In this document: positions 53,199 through 62,069 of the stretch, piece by piece
Layout: each line of letters opens with the position of its first letter
Position numbering within the stretch: the stretch's first letter is position 1
From: Prevotella sp.
GTDB lineage: Bacteria > Bacteroidota > Bacteroidia > Bacteroidales > Bacteroidaceae
Length of the DNA: 64,000 bases
Assembly: GCA_017619375.1 (NCBI GenBank)
Contig: JAFZSL010000045.1
Span: 62,001-126,000 of the forward strand
Direction of reading: 5' to 3'
Notes under the pieces: model-generated
Told to the model about the DNA's origin: nothing
What the model saw: only the letters and a program-made list of their open reading frames with translations
The model's database searches: none
Translations under genes and position numbers: made by a program

Positions 53199-53813
53199 TC
53201 AGTGTTTCTTCCATTGAGGGTCGTGGCGCTCTCGCAGTTCGCTTGCCAAGTCTTCTATCCTAAGTCCTTTGCTGGTGAGCAGCACGATGAGGTGGTAGAG
53301 AAAGTCTGCTCCTTCATACACCATGCGCTCGTTGCTGCCGTTGGTGGCTTCTATCACCAGTTCAAGTGCTTCTTCACCCACTTTCTGGGCCATGCGGTTC
53401 AGTCCGTCACGGAAGAGGCTTGTGGTGTAGCTGCCTTCTGGCATCTCTTCATGGCGCTTTTCGATGAAGTCTTGTAATTGGCTGAGGAAGTCGAGTGGGC
53501 GGTCGTCGTTGCTTTCACCCCAGCACGTGTCGGTGCCGGTATGGCATACGGGGCCTGTAGGGATGGCTCTGACGAGCAATGTGTCGTGGTCGCAATCGCT
53601 CTTGATGTCTACCAAGCGCAGGTTGTTGCCAGACGTTTCTCCCTTTGTCCACAGTGTTTGACGTGTGCGGCTGTAAAATGTCACCAAACCGGTGTCAAGG
53701 GTCTTTGTCAAAGCCTCTTGGTTCATGTAGCCAAGCATCAGCACTTGGCGGGTGTTGGCATCTTGGATGATGGCGGGTACAAGGCCGCCGCCTTTCTCAA
53801 AATCTATTTCCAT
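53199..53813 (-). CDS. hisI: HisIE, bifunctional PR-AMP cyclohydrolase / PR-ATP pyrophosphatase
   Basis: A 204-residue fusion for steps 2 and 3 of histidine synthesis. The HisI part (1-110) has LMLGYMNQEALTKTL, TFYSRTRQTLWTKGETSGN and the metal-binding KSDCDHDTLLVRA with CHTGTDTCW. The HisE part has SYTTSLFRDGLNRMAQKVGEE and EGADFLYHLIVLL. The order HisI-HisE is the usual one. It follows hisF by 48 bp. Confidence 0.95.
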   Translation of the reverse strand: MEIDFEKGGGLVPAIIQDANTRQVLMLGYMNQEALTKTLDTGLVTFYSRTRQTLWTKGETSGNNLRLVDIKSDCDHDTLLVRAIPTGPVCHTGTDTCWGESNDDRPLDFLSQLQDFIEKRHEEMPEGSYTTSLFRDGLNRMAQKVGEEALELVIEATNGSNERMVYEGADFLYHLIVLLTSKGLRIEDLASELRERHDPQWKKH

Positions 53814-53861
53814 CGTTTTCTTTTCTCTTTTTTGCAGTTGTCTTTGTTGAATGACTATGTC

Positions 53862-54620
53862 CTACATCCTCACGTCGACACCTTCGGCGCGGAGATAGCC
53901 TTTCAATTCAGGAATGCTGATTTCTCCGAAGTGGAACACGCTGGCGGCAAGGGCGGCATCGGCTTTCCCTATGGTGAAGGCTTCAAGGAAATGTCGCCGT
54001 TCACCTGCGCCACCGCTCGCTATTATGGGGATGGGGAGTAGGTCGTGAAGTTTGGCGAGTGCTTCGAGGGCGAACCCTTGTTTCACTCCGTCGTGGTTCA
54101 TGCTGGTGAACAGGATTTCACCTGCACCGCGTGAGGCTACTTCTGTCGCCCAAGCGAAAAGGTCACGGTCTGTGGGGATGCGGCCTCCGTTGACGTAGCA
54201 GGTCCATTTCCCATCGTTCAGGCGGGCGTCGATGGCGCAGACGCATACTTGGGAACCAAAGCGCTTGGCAATCTCGTCGATTAGCTCGGGATGACGAAGT
54301 GCTGCACTATTTACGCTGACTTTGTCGGCGCCGGCGAGTAGAAGGCGCTCGACGTCAGACAATTCGTTGACGCCACCGCCCACGGTGAAGGGGATGTTCA
54401 CCTCGGCGGCCACACGGGTCACCATGTCAGTGAATGTCTTCCTGCCTTCGTGGCTTGCGGTGATGTCGAGAAACACCAATTCGTCGGCTCCGGCGGCGCT
54501 GTATGCCTTGCCAAGCTCCACCGGGTCGCCAGCATGGCGAAGGTTGATGAAGTTGGTGCCTTTCACTGTCGTGCCGTCCTTCACGTCAAGGCAGGGGATG
54601 ATTCTTTTAGCAAGTCCCAT
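53862..54620 (-). CDS. hisF: HisF, imidazole glycerol phosphate synthase cyclase subunit
   Basis: A 252-residue (beta/alpha)8 barrel. It has [21 protein letters not shown] (catalytic Asp 11), [44 protein letters not shown] and [10 protein letters not shown], then [15 protein letters not shown]. With HisH it makes imidazole glycerol phosphate and AICAR, feeding the latter to purine synthesis. It starts 2 bp after hisA ends. Confidence 0.96.
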   Translation of the reverse strand: MGLAKRIIPCLDVKDGTTVKGTNFINLRHAGDPVELGKAYSAAGADELVFLDITASHEGRKTFTDMVTRVAAEVNIPFTVGGGVNELSDVERLLLAGADKVSVNSAALRHPELIDEIAKRFGSQVCVCAIDARLNDGKWTCYVNGGRIPTDRDLFAWATEVASRGAGEILFTSMNHDGVKQGFALEALAKLHDLLPIPIIASGGAGERRHFLEAFTIGKADAALAASVFHFGEISIPELKGYLRAEGVDVRM

Positions 54621-54622
54621 GG

Positions 54623-55366
54623 CTATGTAGGTTGGTTGTTGTCTTCTGTAAGGGCCGTCCTCAGTTTTTGCACGTCGATACGCCCCTCATAATAGGCTTT
54701 GCCGAACACCACGGCAGGGATGCCACAGCGTTGCAATTGTTCGATGTCTTCATTGGACGACACACCACCGCTGGCGATGAGGTGGAGCGAGGGGTAGGCT
54801 TGCATCACTTCGGCGTAAAGTTCGACGGAGGGACCTGATAGCATGCCGTCTCGGGATATGTCGGTGCAGAGCACATGGGTGACGCCTTGCTCCACATAAT
54901 AACGAAGGAAGGGAAGCAGTGATTCGCTGCTGTCCTCTTTCCATCCGTTGATGCTCACCTTGCCGTCGCGGACGTCGGCACCGAGGATGATGCGGTCGGA
55001 ACCATATTCATGCAGCCAATGTGCGAACAGGGTGGGGGAGGTGACGGCTACCGAACCAACGGTGACCATGCTTGCACCGCAACGGAAGGCCTCTTCTATG
55101 TCGGTGTCACTCTTGATGCCGCCGCCAAAGTCCACCACAAGACTGGTGGTTTCTGTGATGGAGCGTAGGACGGAGGTGTTGACGATGTGGCGTGACTTGG
55201 CACCATCAAGGTCCACCACGTGGAGGCGATGGAACCCCTGAAGCTCCAACTCCTTGGCTACTGCTGCAGGGTCGGTGGCGTAAACAGTCTTGTCGGCATA
55301 GTCGCCTTTTTTCAGTCTGACGCATTGGCCGCCTATGATGTCGATGGCAGGTATGAGTTCTATCAT
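54623..55366 (-). CDS. hisA: HisA, ProFAR isomerase
   Basis: A 247-residue barrel enzyme that isomerises phosphoribosyl-formimino-AICAR phosphate. It begins [20 protein letters not shown] (active-site Asp in PAIDI), with [42 protein letters not shown] (second Asp) and [18 protein letters not shown] 55366 overlaps the hisH stop as ATGA; a TTG further upstream in the same frame is not needed. Confidence 0.95.
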   Translation of the reverse strand: MIELIPAIDIIGGQCVRLKKGDYADKTVYATDPAAVAKELELQGFHRLHVVDLDGAKSRHIVNTSVLRSITETTSLVVDFGGGIKSDTDIEEAFRCGASMVTVGSVAVTSPTLFAHWLHEYGSDRIILGADVRDGKVSINGWKEDSSESLLPFLRYYVEQGVTHVLCTDISRDGMLSGPSVELYAEVMQAYPSLHLIASGGVSSNEDIEQLQRCGIPAVVFGKAYYEGRIDVQKLRTALTEDNNQPT

Positions 55367-55980
55367 GGGTGGGTGGATGGCCAAGTTTGTGCAATGTGAA
55401 GGAAATTCTCAATGATGCGCTCTCCCACACGCCCGCTCTTCTCCGGATGGAATTGAGTGGCATAGAAATTATCCTTGTGGATGGCGGCGCTGTAGGGGTG
55501 AATGTAGTCGGCTGTGGCGATGGTGTGCTCACAGCAGGGTACATGGTAGCTGTGGACGAAATAGACGTACTCTCCTTCGGCGATGCCGTCTAAAAGAGGA
55601 GTGCTGAGGCGCGTGAGGCTGTTCCATCCCATGGCGGGAATCTTTTCCTCGTGACGGGTGGGGATGAAGCGGTGTACGTCGATGTCGAAGATGCCAAGAC
55701 AGTCGGTGTCGCCCTCTTCGGAATGGCGGCACATCAATTGCTGGCCGATGCAGATGCCCAGGACGGGCTGGGTGAGTGAGCAAATTACTTGGTCAAGCCC
55801 TCGTTGGCGGAGATAGTCCATGGCGCCACGGGCCTCTCCCTGCCCGGGGAAAAGCACGCAGCTGGAATGCAACAAGGTCTCAGGGTCATCGGTGAGCAAT
55901 GGGGTCACACCGAGACGCCTCAAGGCACTCTCCACGGAATAGATGTTGCCGGCGTTGTATTTCACGATAGCTGCTTCCAT
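55363..55980 (-). CDS. hisH: HisH, glutamine amidotransferase subunit of IGP synthase
   Basis: A 205-residue class I amidotransferase that supplies ammonia to HisF. The nucleophile cysteine is in VLGICIGQQLM (near residue 79) and the His-Glu pair in ATQFHPEKSG near the end; an oxyanion-type segment LFPGQGEARGAMDYL is near 48. VLGICIG replaces the more frequent LGICLG, a mild change. It begins 4 bp after purU. Confidence 0.95.
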   Translation of the reverse strand: MEAAIVKYNAGNIYSVESALRRLGVTPLLTDDPETLLHSSCVLFPGQGEARGAMDYLRQRGLDQVICSLTQPVLGICIGQQLMCRHSEEGDTDCLGIFDIDVHRFIPTRHEEKIPAMGWNSLTRLSTPLLDGIAEGEYVYFVHSYHVPCCEHTIATADYIHPYSAAIHKDNFYATQFHPEKSGRVGERIIENFLHIAQTWPSTHP

Positions 55981-55984
55981 ACCG

Positions 55985-56848
55985 TCAACTGAAAATGATT
56001 GTTTTGTTGTGGTAAGTCAGGATTTTCCGCTGGATGTGTTTGGTCACGGCACGGGAGAGCACGATCTTTTCCAGGTCTCGGCCTTTTAGCACAAGACTTT
56101 CAGGCGTGTCTTTGTGGGTGATGCGAACCACGTCTTGCTCGATAATGGGACCGGCGTCCAAGTCGGTGGTTACATAATGGCTTGTGGCACCTATGATCTT
56201 CACTCCACGTTCCCACGCTTGGTGGTAAGGCTTAGCTCCCACGAAGGCGGGGAGGAAGGAGTGGTGGATGTTGATGATGTGGTGGGGATAGGCGGCGATC
56301 ATGTCCTCTGTCACAATCTGCATGTAGCGGGCAAGGACGATGAACGTCACTTTCTTCTCACGCAGCAAGGCCATCTCTGCCGCCTCCACCTCGTGCTTGT
56401 TGGAGTGGTCCTTCTCGATGGACCATACATAGTATGGGATGTCGAATTGCTCCGCAACATAGCGAAGGTCTTCGTGGTTGCTCACGATGCAAGGGATGTC
56501 GACATCCCATTCGCCAGCCTTGTAGCGAGCCAATAGGTCGTATAGGCAGTGGCTCATCTTGCTTACGAAGATGGCCATGCGGGGGCGGATGTCGTTGAAA
56601 TAAAGGTTGAAGGTCATCTGGTAGCGCTGGGCATACAGCGTGGAAATGTATTCCTTGATCTTGTCACGGGGAATGAGGAAATCGTCCAACTCCCATTCAA
56701 GACGCATGAAGAAGACCCCATCTTGTCGGTCGACATATTGGTCGAGGTACACGATGTTGCCTTGGTTGTCGGTGATGAATTTGGTCACTTCCGAGATGAT
56801 GCCTTGTTGGTCGGGGCAGTGCAGAAGCAATATGGCGGTGGGTCTCAT
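55985..56848 (-). CDS. purU: PurU, formyltetrahydrofolate deformylase
   Basis: A 287-residue enzyme that hydrolyses 10-formyltetrahydrofolate to formate and tetrahydrofolate. An N-terminal ACT domain (AILLLHCPDQQGIISEVTKF) is followed by the formyltransferase fold with FVSKMSHCLYDLLARYKAGE, IVSNHEDLRYVAEQFDIPY and the active-site block INIHHSFLPAFVGAKPYHQA then GATSHYVTTDLDAGPIIEQD. It is the first gene of a ten-gene minus-strand run and has a full promoter. Confidence 0.93.
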   Translation of the reverse strand: MRPTAILLLHCPDQQGIISEVTKFITDNQGNIVYLDQYVDRQDGVFFMRLEWELDDFLIPRDKIKEYISTLYAQRYQMTFNLYFNDIRPRMAIFVSKMSHCLYDLLARYKAGEWDVDIPCIVSNHEDLRYVAEQFDIPYYVWSIEKDHSNKHEVEAAEMALLREKKVTFIVLARYMQIVTEDMIAAYPHHIINIHHSFLPAFVGAKPYHQAWERGVKIIGATSHYVTTDLDAGPIIEQDVVRITHKDTPESLVLKGRDLEKIVLSRAVTKHIQRKILTYHNKTIIFS

Positions 56849-56872
56849 CTTTCTTTTATCAAAATTTTAATG

Positions 56873-56904
56873 CAAAGGTACGAATTAGCGAGCGGAAAGC
56901 CAAA
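56873..56904 (-). promoter_or_regulatory. Full Bacteroidetes promoter for the purU operon
   Basis: Minus strand: TTTG (56901-56904), 20 bp, TACCTTTG (56873-56880), 24 bp before the purU ATG. Confidence 0.8.
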
Positions 56905-57194
56905 CTTTTTTTAGCTTTTCCGAACGGAACAGCATTTGGATAAGCTTTTTTCTCCTTTTCAAACCGATTATTGTGATAAAAAAGAACTTCTGCATGCATT
57001 TTGTTCCTATACCCTCTTTCCATTAGGATATAAGTGACATGGATTCTCGTCATCATTCGGGTTGTGAAATCTGTAATCTATTTGCTTGCATTGATGTCTT
57101 GGAGCTTCGTTTTGTCTATTTGTGCATTTTTTTTGTCCGCTTTGCATTTTTTTGTCAGGAAAAATCTTCCTTTCATTAAAAAAACATAAAAAAA

Positions 57195-57226
57195 TTTGCT
57201 CTTTTGACGATTTGTAATTATATTTG
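57195..57226 (+). promoter_or_regulatory. Full Bacteroidetes promoter for the AraC-type gene
   Basis: TTTG (57195-57198), 20 bp, TATATTTG (57219-57226), 42 bp before the ATG at 57269. Confidence 0.8.
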
Positions 57227-57268
57227 CAACACCTACAAAATTTAATACGACTCATTTATTTATAGGAT

Positions 57269-57763
57269 ATGGCTAAATATAACATTACAGAAAAAAAAGA
57301 AAAAGAGGCTGCGTATAGAAGTCTGGTAAGCCCGAAGCTGATGGATGAACTTAAAGAGAAAATACTTGACATCATTCTTATTCAGCAGAAGTACAAGGAC
57401 AAGGATTATTCAGCGAAACGATTGGCAGAAGACCTCGGTACCAATACAAGGTACATCTCTGCTGTTGTCAATATGCGTTTCCATATGAACTATACATCTT
57501 TTGTCAACAAATACAGGATTGACGAGGCCATGACTTTACTGGTGGACAAAAGGTATCAACAACTCAATATGGAAGATATCAGTTCAATGGTCGGTTTCTC
57601 CAACAGGCAGTCTTTTTACGCTTCCTTCTTCAAAATCAACGGAGTGACACCGAGAGAGTATCGCATGAAGCATTTTGCACAGCATCCTTCACTCAAGGAA
57701 ACTAAAAAGGAACCTAAGAAAGAAACTCGGCGTGGGAGAAAACCTGCTGAAAAAAATGTATGA
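57269..57763 (+). CDS. AraC-type DNA-binding regulator (HTH domain only)
   Basis: A 164-residue protein consisting mostly of an AraC HTH domain, with no sensor part. The two helix-turn-helix units are AKRLAEDLGTNTRYISAVVN (about 48-67) and EDISSMVGFSNRQSFYASFF (about 98-117), followed by the family's closing motif GVTPREYRMKHF. The N-terminus is charged and helical (KEKEAAYRSLVSPKLMDELKE), and the C-terminus is very basic with repeated Lys/Arg (ETRRGRKPAEKNV). It is a single-gene unit; targets are unknown. Confidence 0.88.
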   Translation: MAKYNITEKKEKEAAYRSLVSPKLMDELKEKILDIILIQQKYKDKDYSAKRLAEDLGTNTRYISAVVNMRFHMNYTSFVNKYRIDEAMTLLVDKRYQQLNMEDISSMVGFSNRQSFYASFFKINGVTPREYRMKHFAQHPSLKETKKEPKKETRRGRKPAEKNV

Positions 57764-57799
57764 TTGTTGTCCCCTGATAGTTGGGATGACAGATTGAAT

Positions 57800-57889
57800 G
57801 CAAGGAGCTGATGCAGTGTTGGCCATGACTCTGCTCACATGCCATAAGGATGTGAGACGATGGCAAGCCTCATCAGCTTCTTGCTTTTT
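57800..57889 (+). ncRNA. Long nested hairpin, possible terminator or structured RNA
   Basis: GCAAGGAGCTGATG (57800-57813) pairs with CATCAGCTTCTTGC (57871-57884) in 13 of 14 positions plus one G-T pair. Inside, TTGGCCAT pairs with ATGGCAA with one bulge, and CTCACAT pairs perfectly with ATGTGAG around a 9-base loop. TTTTT follows. The fold is one 85-base imperfect hairpin, much larger than an ordinary terminator, between the AraC-type gene and dipeptidyl peptidase III. A small structured RNA or a MITE/REP-like palindrome are the alternatives. Confidence 0.5.
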
Positions 57890-57983
57890 AGTTAATTTTT
57901 TTCCAACTATTTCTTTTGTCTTGAAGTGCAATGCTCGATTTGTTTGGGAAAGAAATGATAGGATGAAATAAAACTTGAAATTG

Positions 57984-59933
57984 ATGATGGATGATTTTTG
58001 TTATGCCGGGGAGCGTTTTGCTGACATACAGATGTTGAGATACCGGCTTGATGGATTTGAGAACTTGACCCCAAGACAGAAAGTCTATGTCTACTGCTTG
58101 GCGGAGGCTACCTTGTGGGGGCGTGACATCACCTTCGATCAGATGGGAAAATACAATCTGAGAATCAGAAAGTTGATGGAGGCTGTAGAGGCGTCCTTGG
58201 ATTTTTCCTGTGACCAGCAACAGGCTGAGGCATTGCGGGTTTATCTCAAGAGATTGTGGTTCTCCAACGGCATACACCACCATTACGGAGGGGAGAAATT
58301 CGAACCAGGTTTCACTAAGAAGTTTTTGAGAGAGGTCGTGCAGAGAACGGATCCCCAGGAACTGCCATTGAAAACAGGAGAGGACGTGGAAGAGATGATG
58401 GCAGAGTTGTTCCCTGTCATCTTCGCCCCCGACGTCATGCCTAGGCGTACAAACAAGGCTGATGGAGAAGACCTCGTTGAAACGTCGGCGGTCAACTTCT
58501 ATGAAGGGGTCACCCAGCAGGAGGTGGAAAATTATTACGCTTCTCTAAAGGATGCAAACGACAAGACACCGCCTTCATGGGGACTCAACAGCAAATTGGT
58601 CAAGGAGAACGGCGTATTGAAGGAAAAGACATGGAGGGTGGACGGTATGTACGACAATGCCATAAGGCATATCGTGGAATGGCTCAACAAGGCAGCCGAC
58701 GTGGCTGAGAATGAGGAACAAAGGCTACTCATCGAACTCCTCGTTGCTTTCTACACCTCTGGCGACTTGCGCGACTTCGACAAATATTCAGTCAAATGGG
58801 TGGGATGCCATGAGGGAGACATCGATTTCATCAATGGATTCATCGAGGTGTATGACGACCCGCTGGCGCTTAAGGCCACCTGGGAGGGACTCGTGGAATA
58901 CAAGGACCGAGAAGCAACCAAGCGCACCAGGACCATCAGCGACAACGCGCAATGGTTCGAAGACCATTCTCCTGTCGACGCGAGGTTCAAGAAGAAGGTG
59001 GTGAAGGGCGTCACCGCCAACGTAGTCTGTGCTGCCATGCTGGGGGGAGAAGAATACCCTTCCACGGCCATCGGCATCAACCTGCCCAATGCTGACTGGA
59101 TAAGGGCGATGCACGGGAGTAAGAGCGTAACCATTGGAAATATCACCGATGCTTACGACAAGGCGGCTCACGGCAACGGTTTCAAGGAGGAATTTGTCAT
59201 CGACAAGCCTACATTGGAGATGATAGAACGCTACGGCGACCTCACCGACAACCTCCATACCGACCTACATGAATGCCTCGGTCATGGCAGTGGACAACTC
59301 CTACCGGATACAAACCCTGACGCTCTCAAGGCATATGGAAACACCATCGAGGAGGCAAGGGCCGACCTCTTCGGACTTTATTACATGGCCGACCCAAAAC
59401 TGGTGGAATTGGGACTGCTGCCAGATGGTGAGGCCTACAAGGCACAGTATTACACCTATATGATGAATGGGCTGATGACCCAACTCACACGCATACGTCC
59501 GGGGAACAACATCGAGGAGGCTCATATGCGAAACCGCGCACTCATCGCACGATGGACGGCAGAACACGCGGCAGAGGCTGTAGGCTTGGTCAACGTGGAG
59601 GGGAAAACCTATTTGAGAATTCTCGACTACCAAAAGTTGCGAGACGCTTTTGCACAACTTCTGGCGGAAGTGCAGCGCATCAAGAGCGAAGGCGACTTTG
59701 AGGCCGCAAGGGAATTGGTGGAACGCTATGCCGTGAAAGTGGAACCGGCGCTCCATCAGGAAATACTGCAACGATATGACAAATTGAATCTTGCGCCATA
59801 CAAGGGATTCCTCAATCCAAGACTCATGCCTGTGCGTGACGAACAAGGCGAAATCATTGACATCGCCGTGGACTATTCTGAAACCTACGAACAACAGATG
59901 AGGCGTTATTCCAAGGAATATGCCATGGGATGA
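57984..59933 (+). CDS. Dipeptidyl peptidase III (M49)
   Basis: A 649-residue zinc dipeptidase that removes dipeptides from peptide N-termini. The M49 zinc motif is HECLGH (near residue 432), followed by the second motif EEARAD (near 458). The HECLGH form with one residue fewer than the eukaryotic HELLGH spacing is known for the Bacteroides thetaiotaomicron enzyme. ATG 57984 or 57987 is the start; the earlier TTG at 57975 directly follows a stop. Many Bacteroidetes relatives have a lipoprotein signal before the segment that here reads ERFADIQMLRYRL, and it is missing here, so this copy should stay in the cytoplasm. Confidence 0.93.
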   Translation: MMDDFCYAGERFADIQMLRYRLDGFENLTPRQKVYVYCLAEATLWGRDITFDQMGKYNLRIRKLMEAVEASLDFSCDQQQAEALRVYLKRLWFSNGIHHHYGGEKFEPGFTKKFLREVVQRTDPQELPLKTGEDVEEMMAELFPVIFAPDVMPRRTNKADGEDLVETSAVNFYEGVTQQEVENYYASLKDANDKTPPSWGLNSKLVKENGVLKEKTWRVDGMYDNAIRHIVEWLNKAADVAENEEQRLLIELLVAFYTSGDLRDFDKYSVKWVGCHEGDIDFINGFIEVYDDPLALKATWEGLVEYKDREATKRTRTISDNAQWFEDHSPVDARFKKKVVKGVTANVVCAAMLGGEEYPSTAIGINLPNADWIRAMHGSKSVTIGNITDAYDKAAHGNGFKEEFVIDKPTLEMIERYGDLTDNLHTDLHECLGHGSGQLLPDTNPDALKAYGNTIEEARADLFGLYYMADPKLVELGLLPDGEAYKAQYYTYMMNGLMTQLTRIRPGNNIEEAHMRNRALIARWTAEHAAEAVGLVNVEGKTYLRILDYQKLRDAFAQLLAEVQRIKSEGDFEAARELVERYAVKVEPALHQEILQRYDKLNLAPYKGFLNPRLMPVRDEQGEIIDIAVDYSETYEQQMRRYSKEYAMG

Positions 59934-59970
59934 TAGGGTAATGACGCTTGTCGAACTATAGACCAACATC

Positions 59971-60570
59971 ATGGACAAAGATGACAGACTCAAGCAAATC
60001 AAACAGTCGTTCCGACTGCTGATGAATGGAGAAGCTTCGCGTTACATGCGCGAGAATGGTGTCAACTACCATCTCAACTGGGGGGTGGCTTTCACCGACT
60101 TGAAAAAAATGGCCGAAGAATACGGCAAGGACTACCATCTGGCTGTTGAACTTTGGAAGGAGAACATCCGCGAGTGCAAGATCTTGGCTACTCTCACCAT
60201 GCCGTATGAAAAGATGTCGCCGGAACTGGCTGATTTGTGGATGGAGCAAACCGACACCGTGGAGATGGCGGAGATGCTGGCGCACAATTTGCTGCAACAC
60301 CTCGATTTCACACCGGTGATGGCTTTCGAATGGATTGCATCAAGCTTTCCGCTTCGGCAGGTGTGCGGCTATCACATCATTTCTGGCAAACTGGCCAGGG
60401 GAGAGGAGCCTGACACGCGTGGAATAGCCGAACTCTTGGACCAGGCGGTCGTAGCCATGCACGATGAGTCTATGGCTGTCCGCCATGCGGCATACAATTG
60501 CCTCAACCGTCTGGCGGCACTCGGCGACGATTACGAAAACCTTGTGGAGAAAGCATTGAAGATGGCTTAG
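59971..60570 (+). CDS. DNA alkylation repair (AlkD-like) HEAT-repeat protein
   Basis: A 199-residue all-helical protein with the pattern of the DNA_alkylation family: NWGVAFTDLKKMAEEYGKDY and ELWKENIRECKILATLTMPY near residues 35-75, then HEAT-like helices. AlkD removes alkylated bases from DNA without base flipping. The aspartate and tryptophan active-site set of AlkD cannot be assigned with certainty by eye, so it may be a non-enzymatic relative. It follows the peptidase gene by 37 bp and overlaps the end of the convergent flavoprotein gene by 4 bp. Confidence 0.75.
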   Translation: MDKDDRLKQIKQSFRLLMNGEASRYMRENGVNYHLNWGVAFTDLKKMAEEYGKDYHLAVELWKENIRECKILATLTMPYEKMSPELADLWMEQTDTVEMAEMLAHNLLQHLDFTPVMAFEWIASSFPLRQVCGYHIISGKLARGEEPDTRGIAELLDQAVVAMHDESMAVRHAAYNCLNRLAALGDDYENLVEKALKMA

Positions 60571-61757
60571 CACCTTTCGGCGATGCTCTTGGCGACGACA
60601 TAGGCTGTTGTCCACGCGGCTTGGAAATTGAAACCGCCGGTCACACCGTCTATGTCGAGAACCTCGCCTGCGAAAAAAAGACCGGGACGTACCTTGCTCT
60701 CTAATGTGGAAGAGTTCACGCTGCTGAGTGAGATACCACCGCAAGTCACAAATTCATCGCGGAAAGGGGCGCGACCGGTCAGTACCACCTCGTCGTTGGT
60801 CAACACGTTTGCCAGACAGTTGAATGCCTTTTTGCTCATCTCGCCCCAACGTGGGGTGGGAGAGTTCACGCCTGCCTTGCCCAGCATATATTGCCACAAG
60901 CGATGCGTCACTCCAAGAGGTGACAGAGTGGACAGTTGCTTCTGACGATGTTCCACCGTCATACGAGACAATGCGTCACGTACTTCACCCTCTGCCTTTC
61001 CTGTCCAGTTGATGCCGACCACGCCGTGGTAGCCATTGTCATGCAAATGGCGGGCGGCATGACTTGACAGTTTCAATATGGCTGGACCGCTCAGTCCCCA
61101 ATGGGTGACAAGGACTGCACCTTCTGTGCGATGTTTCGTGCCAGGCAAGTGTACGATGCATTTCTCATCCACAATTCCCATCAATGCTTTCAATCGCTCA
61201 TCGGCGATACTGAAAGAGAACAGAGAGGGGACGGGAGACTCGATTTTGTGACCAAGGTCGGCCAACCACTGGAGACCGGTGGAATGAGGGGAACCGCCCG
61301 TGGTCACTACGATGTTGTCGAAGTCGCTCAGTTCCTCGATGTTGCTGACACGATGACGGGTATGAACAGTGACACCCAGACGGTCGGCAGTGTGCAGGAA
61401 ACAGTCGATGATGGCATGGGAGTCTTGGGCGGCGGGGAACACGCAATGGTCGGTTTGAATCGTCAAGGGCACGCCGTGGCGCTCAAACCATTCATAGGAG
61501 GATTGTTGGTCGAAAACGTTCATGAGACGTTTCATCAACCTGTGTCCGCGGGGGTAGACCTTGCTCAGGTCGTTCACGCCTTCGAAGGTGTTGGTACAGT
61601 TGCAGCGGCCGCCTCCGGAGATTTCCACCTTTGCAAGCACGCGGTTGGCGCGTTCGAAGATGGATACCTCCAGCTCAGGGCACATCTCTTTCATGTTGAT
61701 GGCGGTAAAAAAGCCTGCGGCACCGCCGCCAATCACAGCTACAGTTCGTTTATTCAT
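60567..61757 (-). CDS. BaiN/HI0933-family FAD-dependent oxidoreductase
   Basis: A 396-residue flavoprotein. The dinucleotide-binding motif is AVIGGGAAGFFTAINM (residues 7-22), followed by the family signature ISGGGRCNCTN near 47. GLSGPAILKLSSHAARHL lies mid-protein and PGLFFAGEVLDIDGVTGGFN with FQAAWTTAYVVAKSIAE at the C-terminus, which closes the FAD site. The substrate is not known for most members; a bile-acid step was proposed for BaiN. Single-gene unit with a full promoter. Confidence 0.92.
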   Translation of the reverse strand: MNKRTVAVIGGGAAGFFTAINMKEMCPELEVSIFERANRVLAKVEISGGGRCNCTNTFEGVNDLSKVYPRGHRLMKRLMNVFDQQSSYEWFERHGVPLTIQTDHCVFPAAQDSHAIIDCFLHTADRLGVTVHTRHRVSNIEELSDFDNIVVTTGGSPHSTGLQWLADLGHKIESPVPSLFSFSIADERLKALMGIVDEKCIVHLPGTKHRTEGAVLVTHWGLSGPAILKLSSHAARHLHDNGYHGVVGINWTGKAEGEVRDALSRMTVEHRQKQLSTLSPLGVTHRLWQYMLGKAGVNSPTPRWGEMSKKAFNCLANVLTNDEVVLTGRAPFRDEFVTCGGISLSSVNSSTLESKVRPGLFFAGEVLDIDGVTGGFNFQAAWTTAYVVAKSIAERC

Positions 61758-61787
61758 AAAACTGCCACATTCCCTTCTTTTTGACTA

Positions 61788-61819
61788 CAAATGTAGCATG
61801 TTATTTCCACTTTTGCAAA
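61788..61819 (-). promoter_or_regulatory. Full Bacteroidetes promoter for the BaiN-family gene
   Basis: Minus strand: TTTG (61816-61819), 20 bp, TACATTTG (61788-61795), 30 bp before the ATG at 61757. Confidence 0.8.
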
Positions 61820-61994
61820 AAATAGCCTTATTTTTATAGTTTTCCTTTATCGTCCCATGGCTCCCATTGTCCCCATCGCTCTCCTCATCTCTCCCTCTAT
61901 GAGGCTTGTTCTCCGTAAGTGGCCTTTACCGCCATCACCAACATCATCGTTTTTCATCGTTCTTCCTCCTCCAAAAAAGAAAAAACTTTGTCAG

Positions 61995-62028
61995 TTTGTT
62001 GATATAATCGTTTTTTTCACTATATTTG
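61995..62028 (+). promoter_or_regulatory. Promoter for the small secreted protein gene
   Basis: TATATTTG (62021-62028) is a full -7 match 41 bp before the ATG at 62070. TTTG at 61995-61998 lies 22 bp upstream, slightly further than usual. The rest of the 312-bp gap 61758-62069 shows a C/T-rich stretch and no gene. Confidence 0.65.
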
Positions 62029-62069
62029 CATTCTTAAAACCGGTTTCATACCATTTAAATATCAACGTG

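Larger units (their letters stand above)
56849..57268. other. 420-bp intergenic region between purU and the AraC-type gene
   Basis: It contains the two divergent promoters listed. A stem AGCTTTTCC (56913-56921) with GGATAAGCT (56938-56946), one mismatch, is followed by a T run on the plus strand, as in a terminator, but no plus-strand gene ends there. The central part, 56950-57190, is A/T-rich and shows no gene. Confidence 0.4.
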
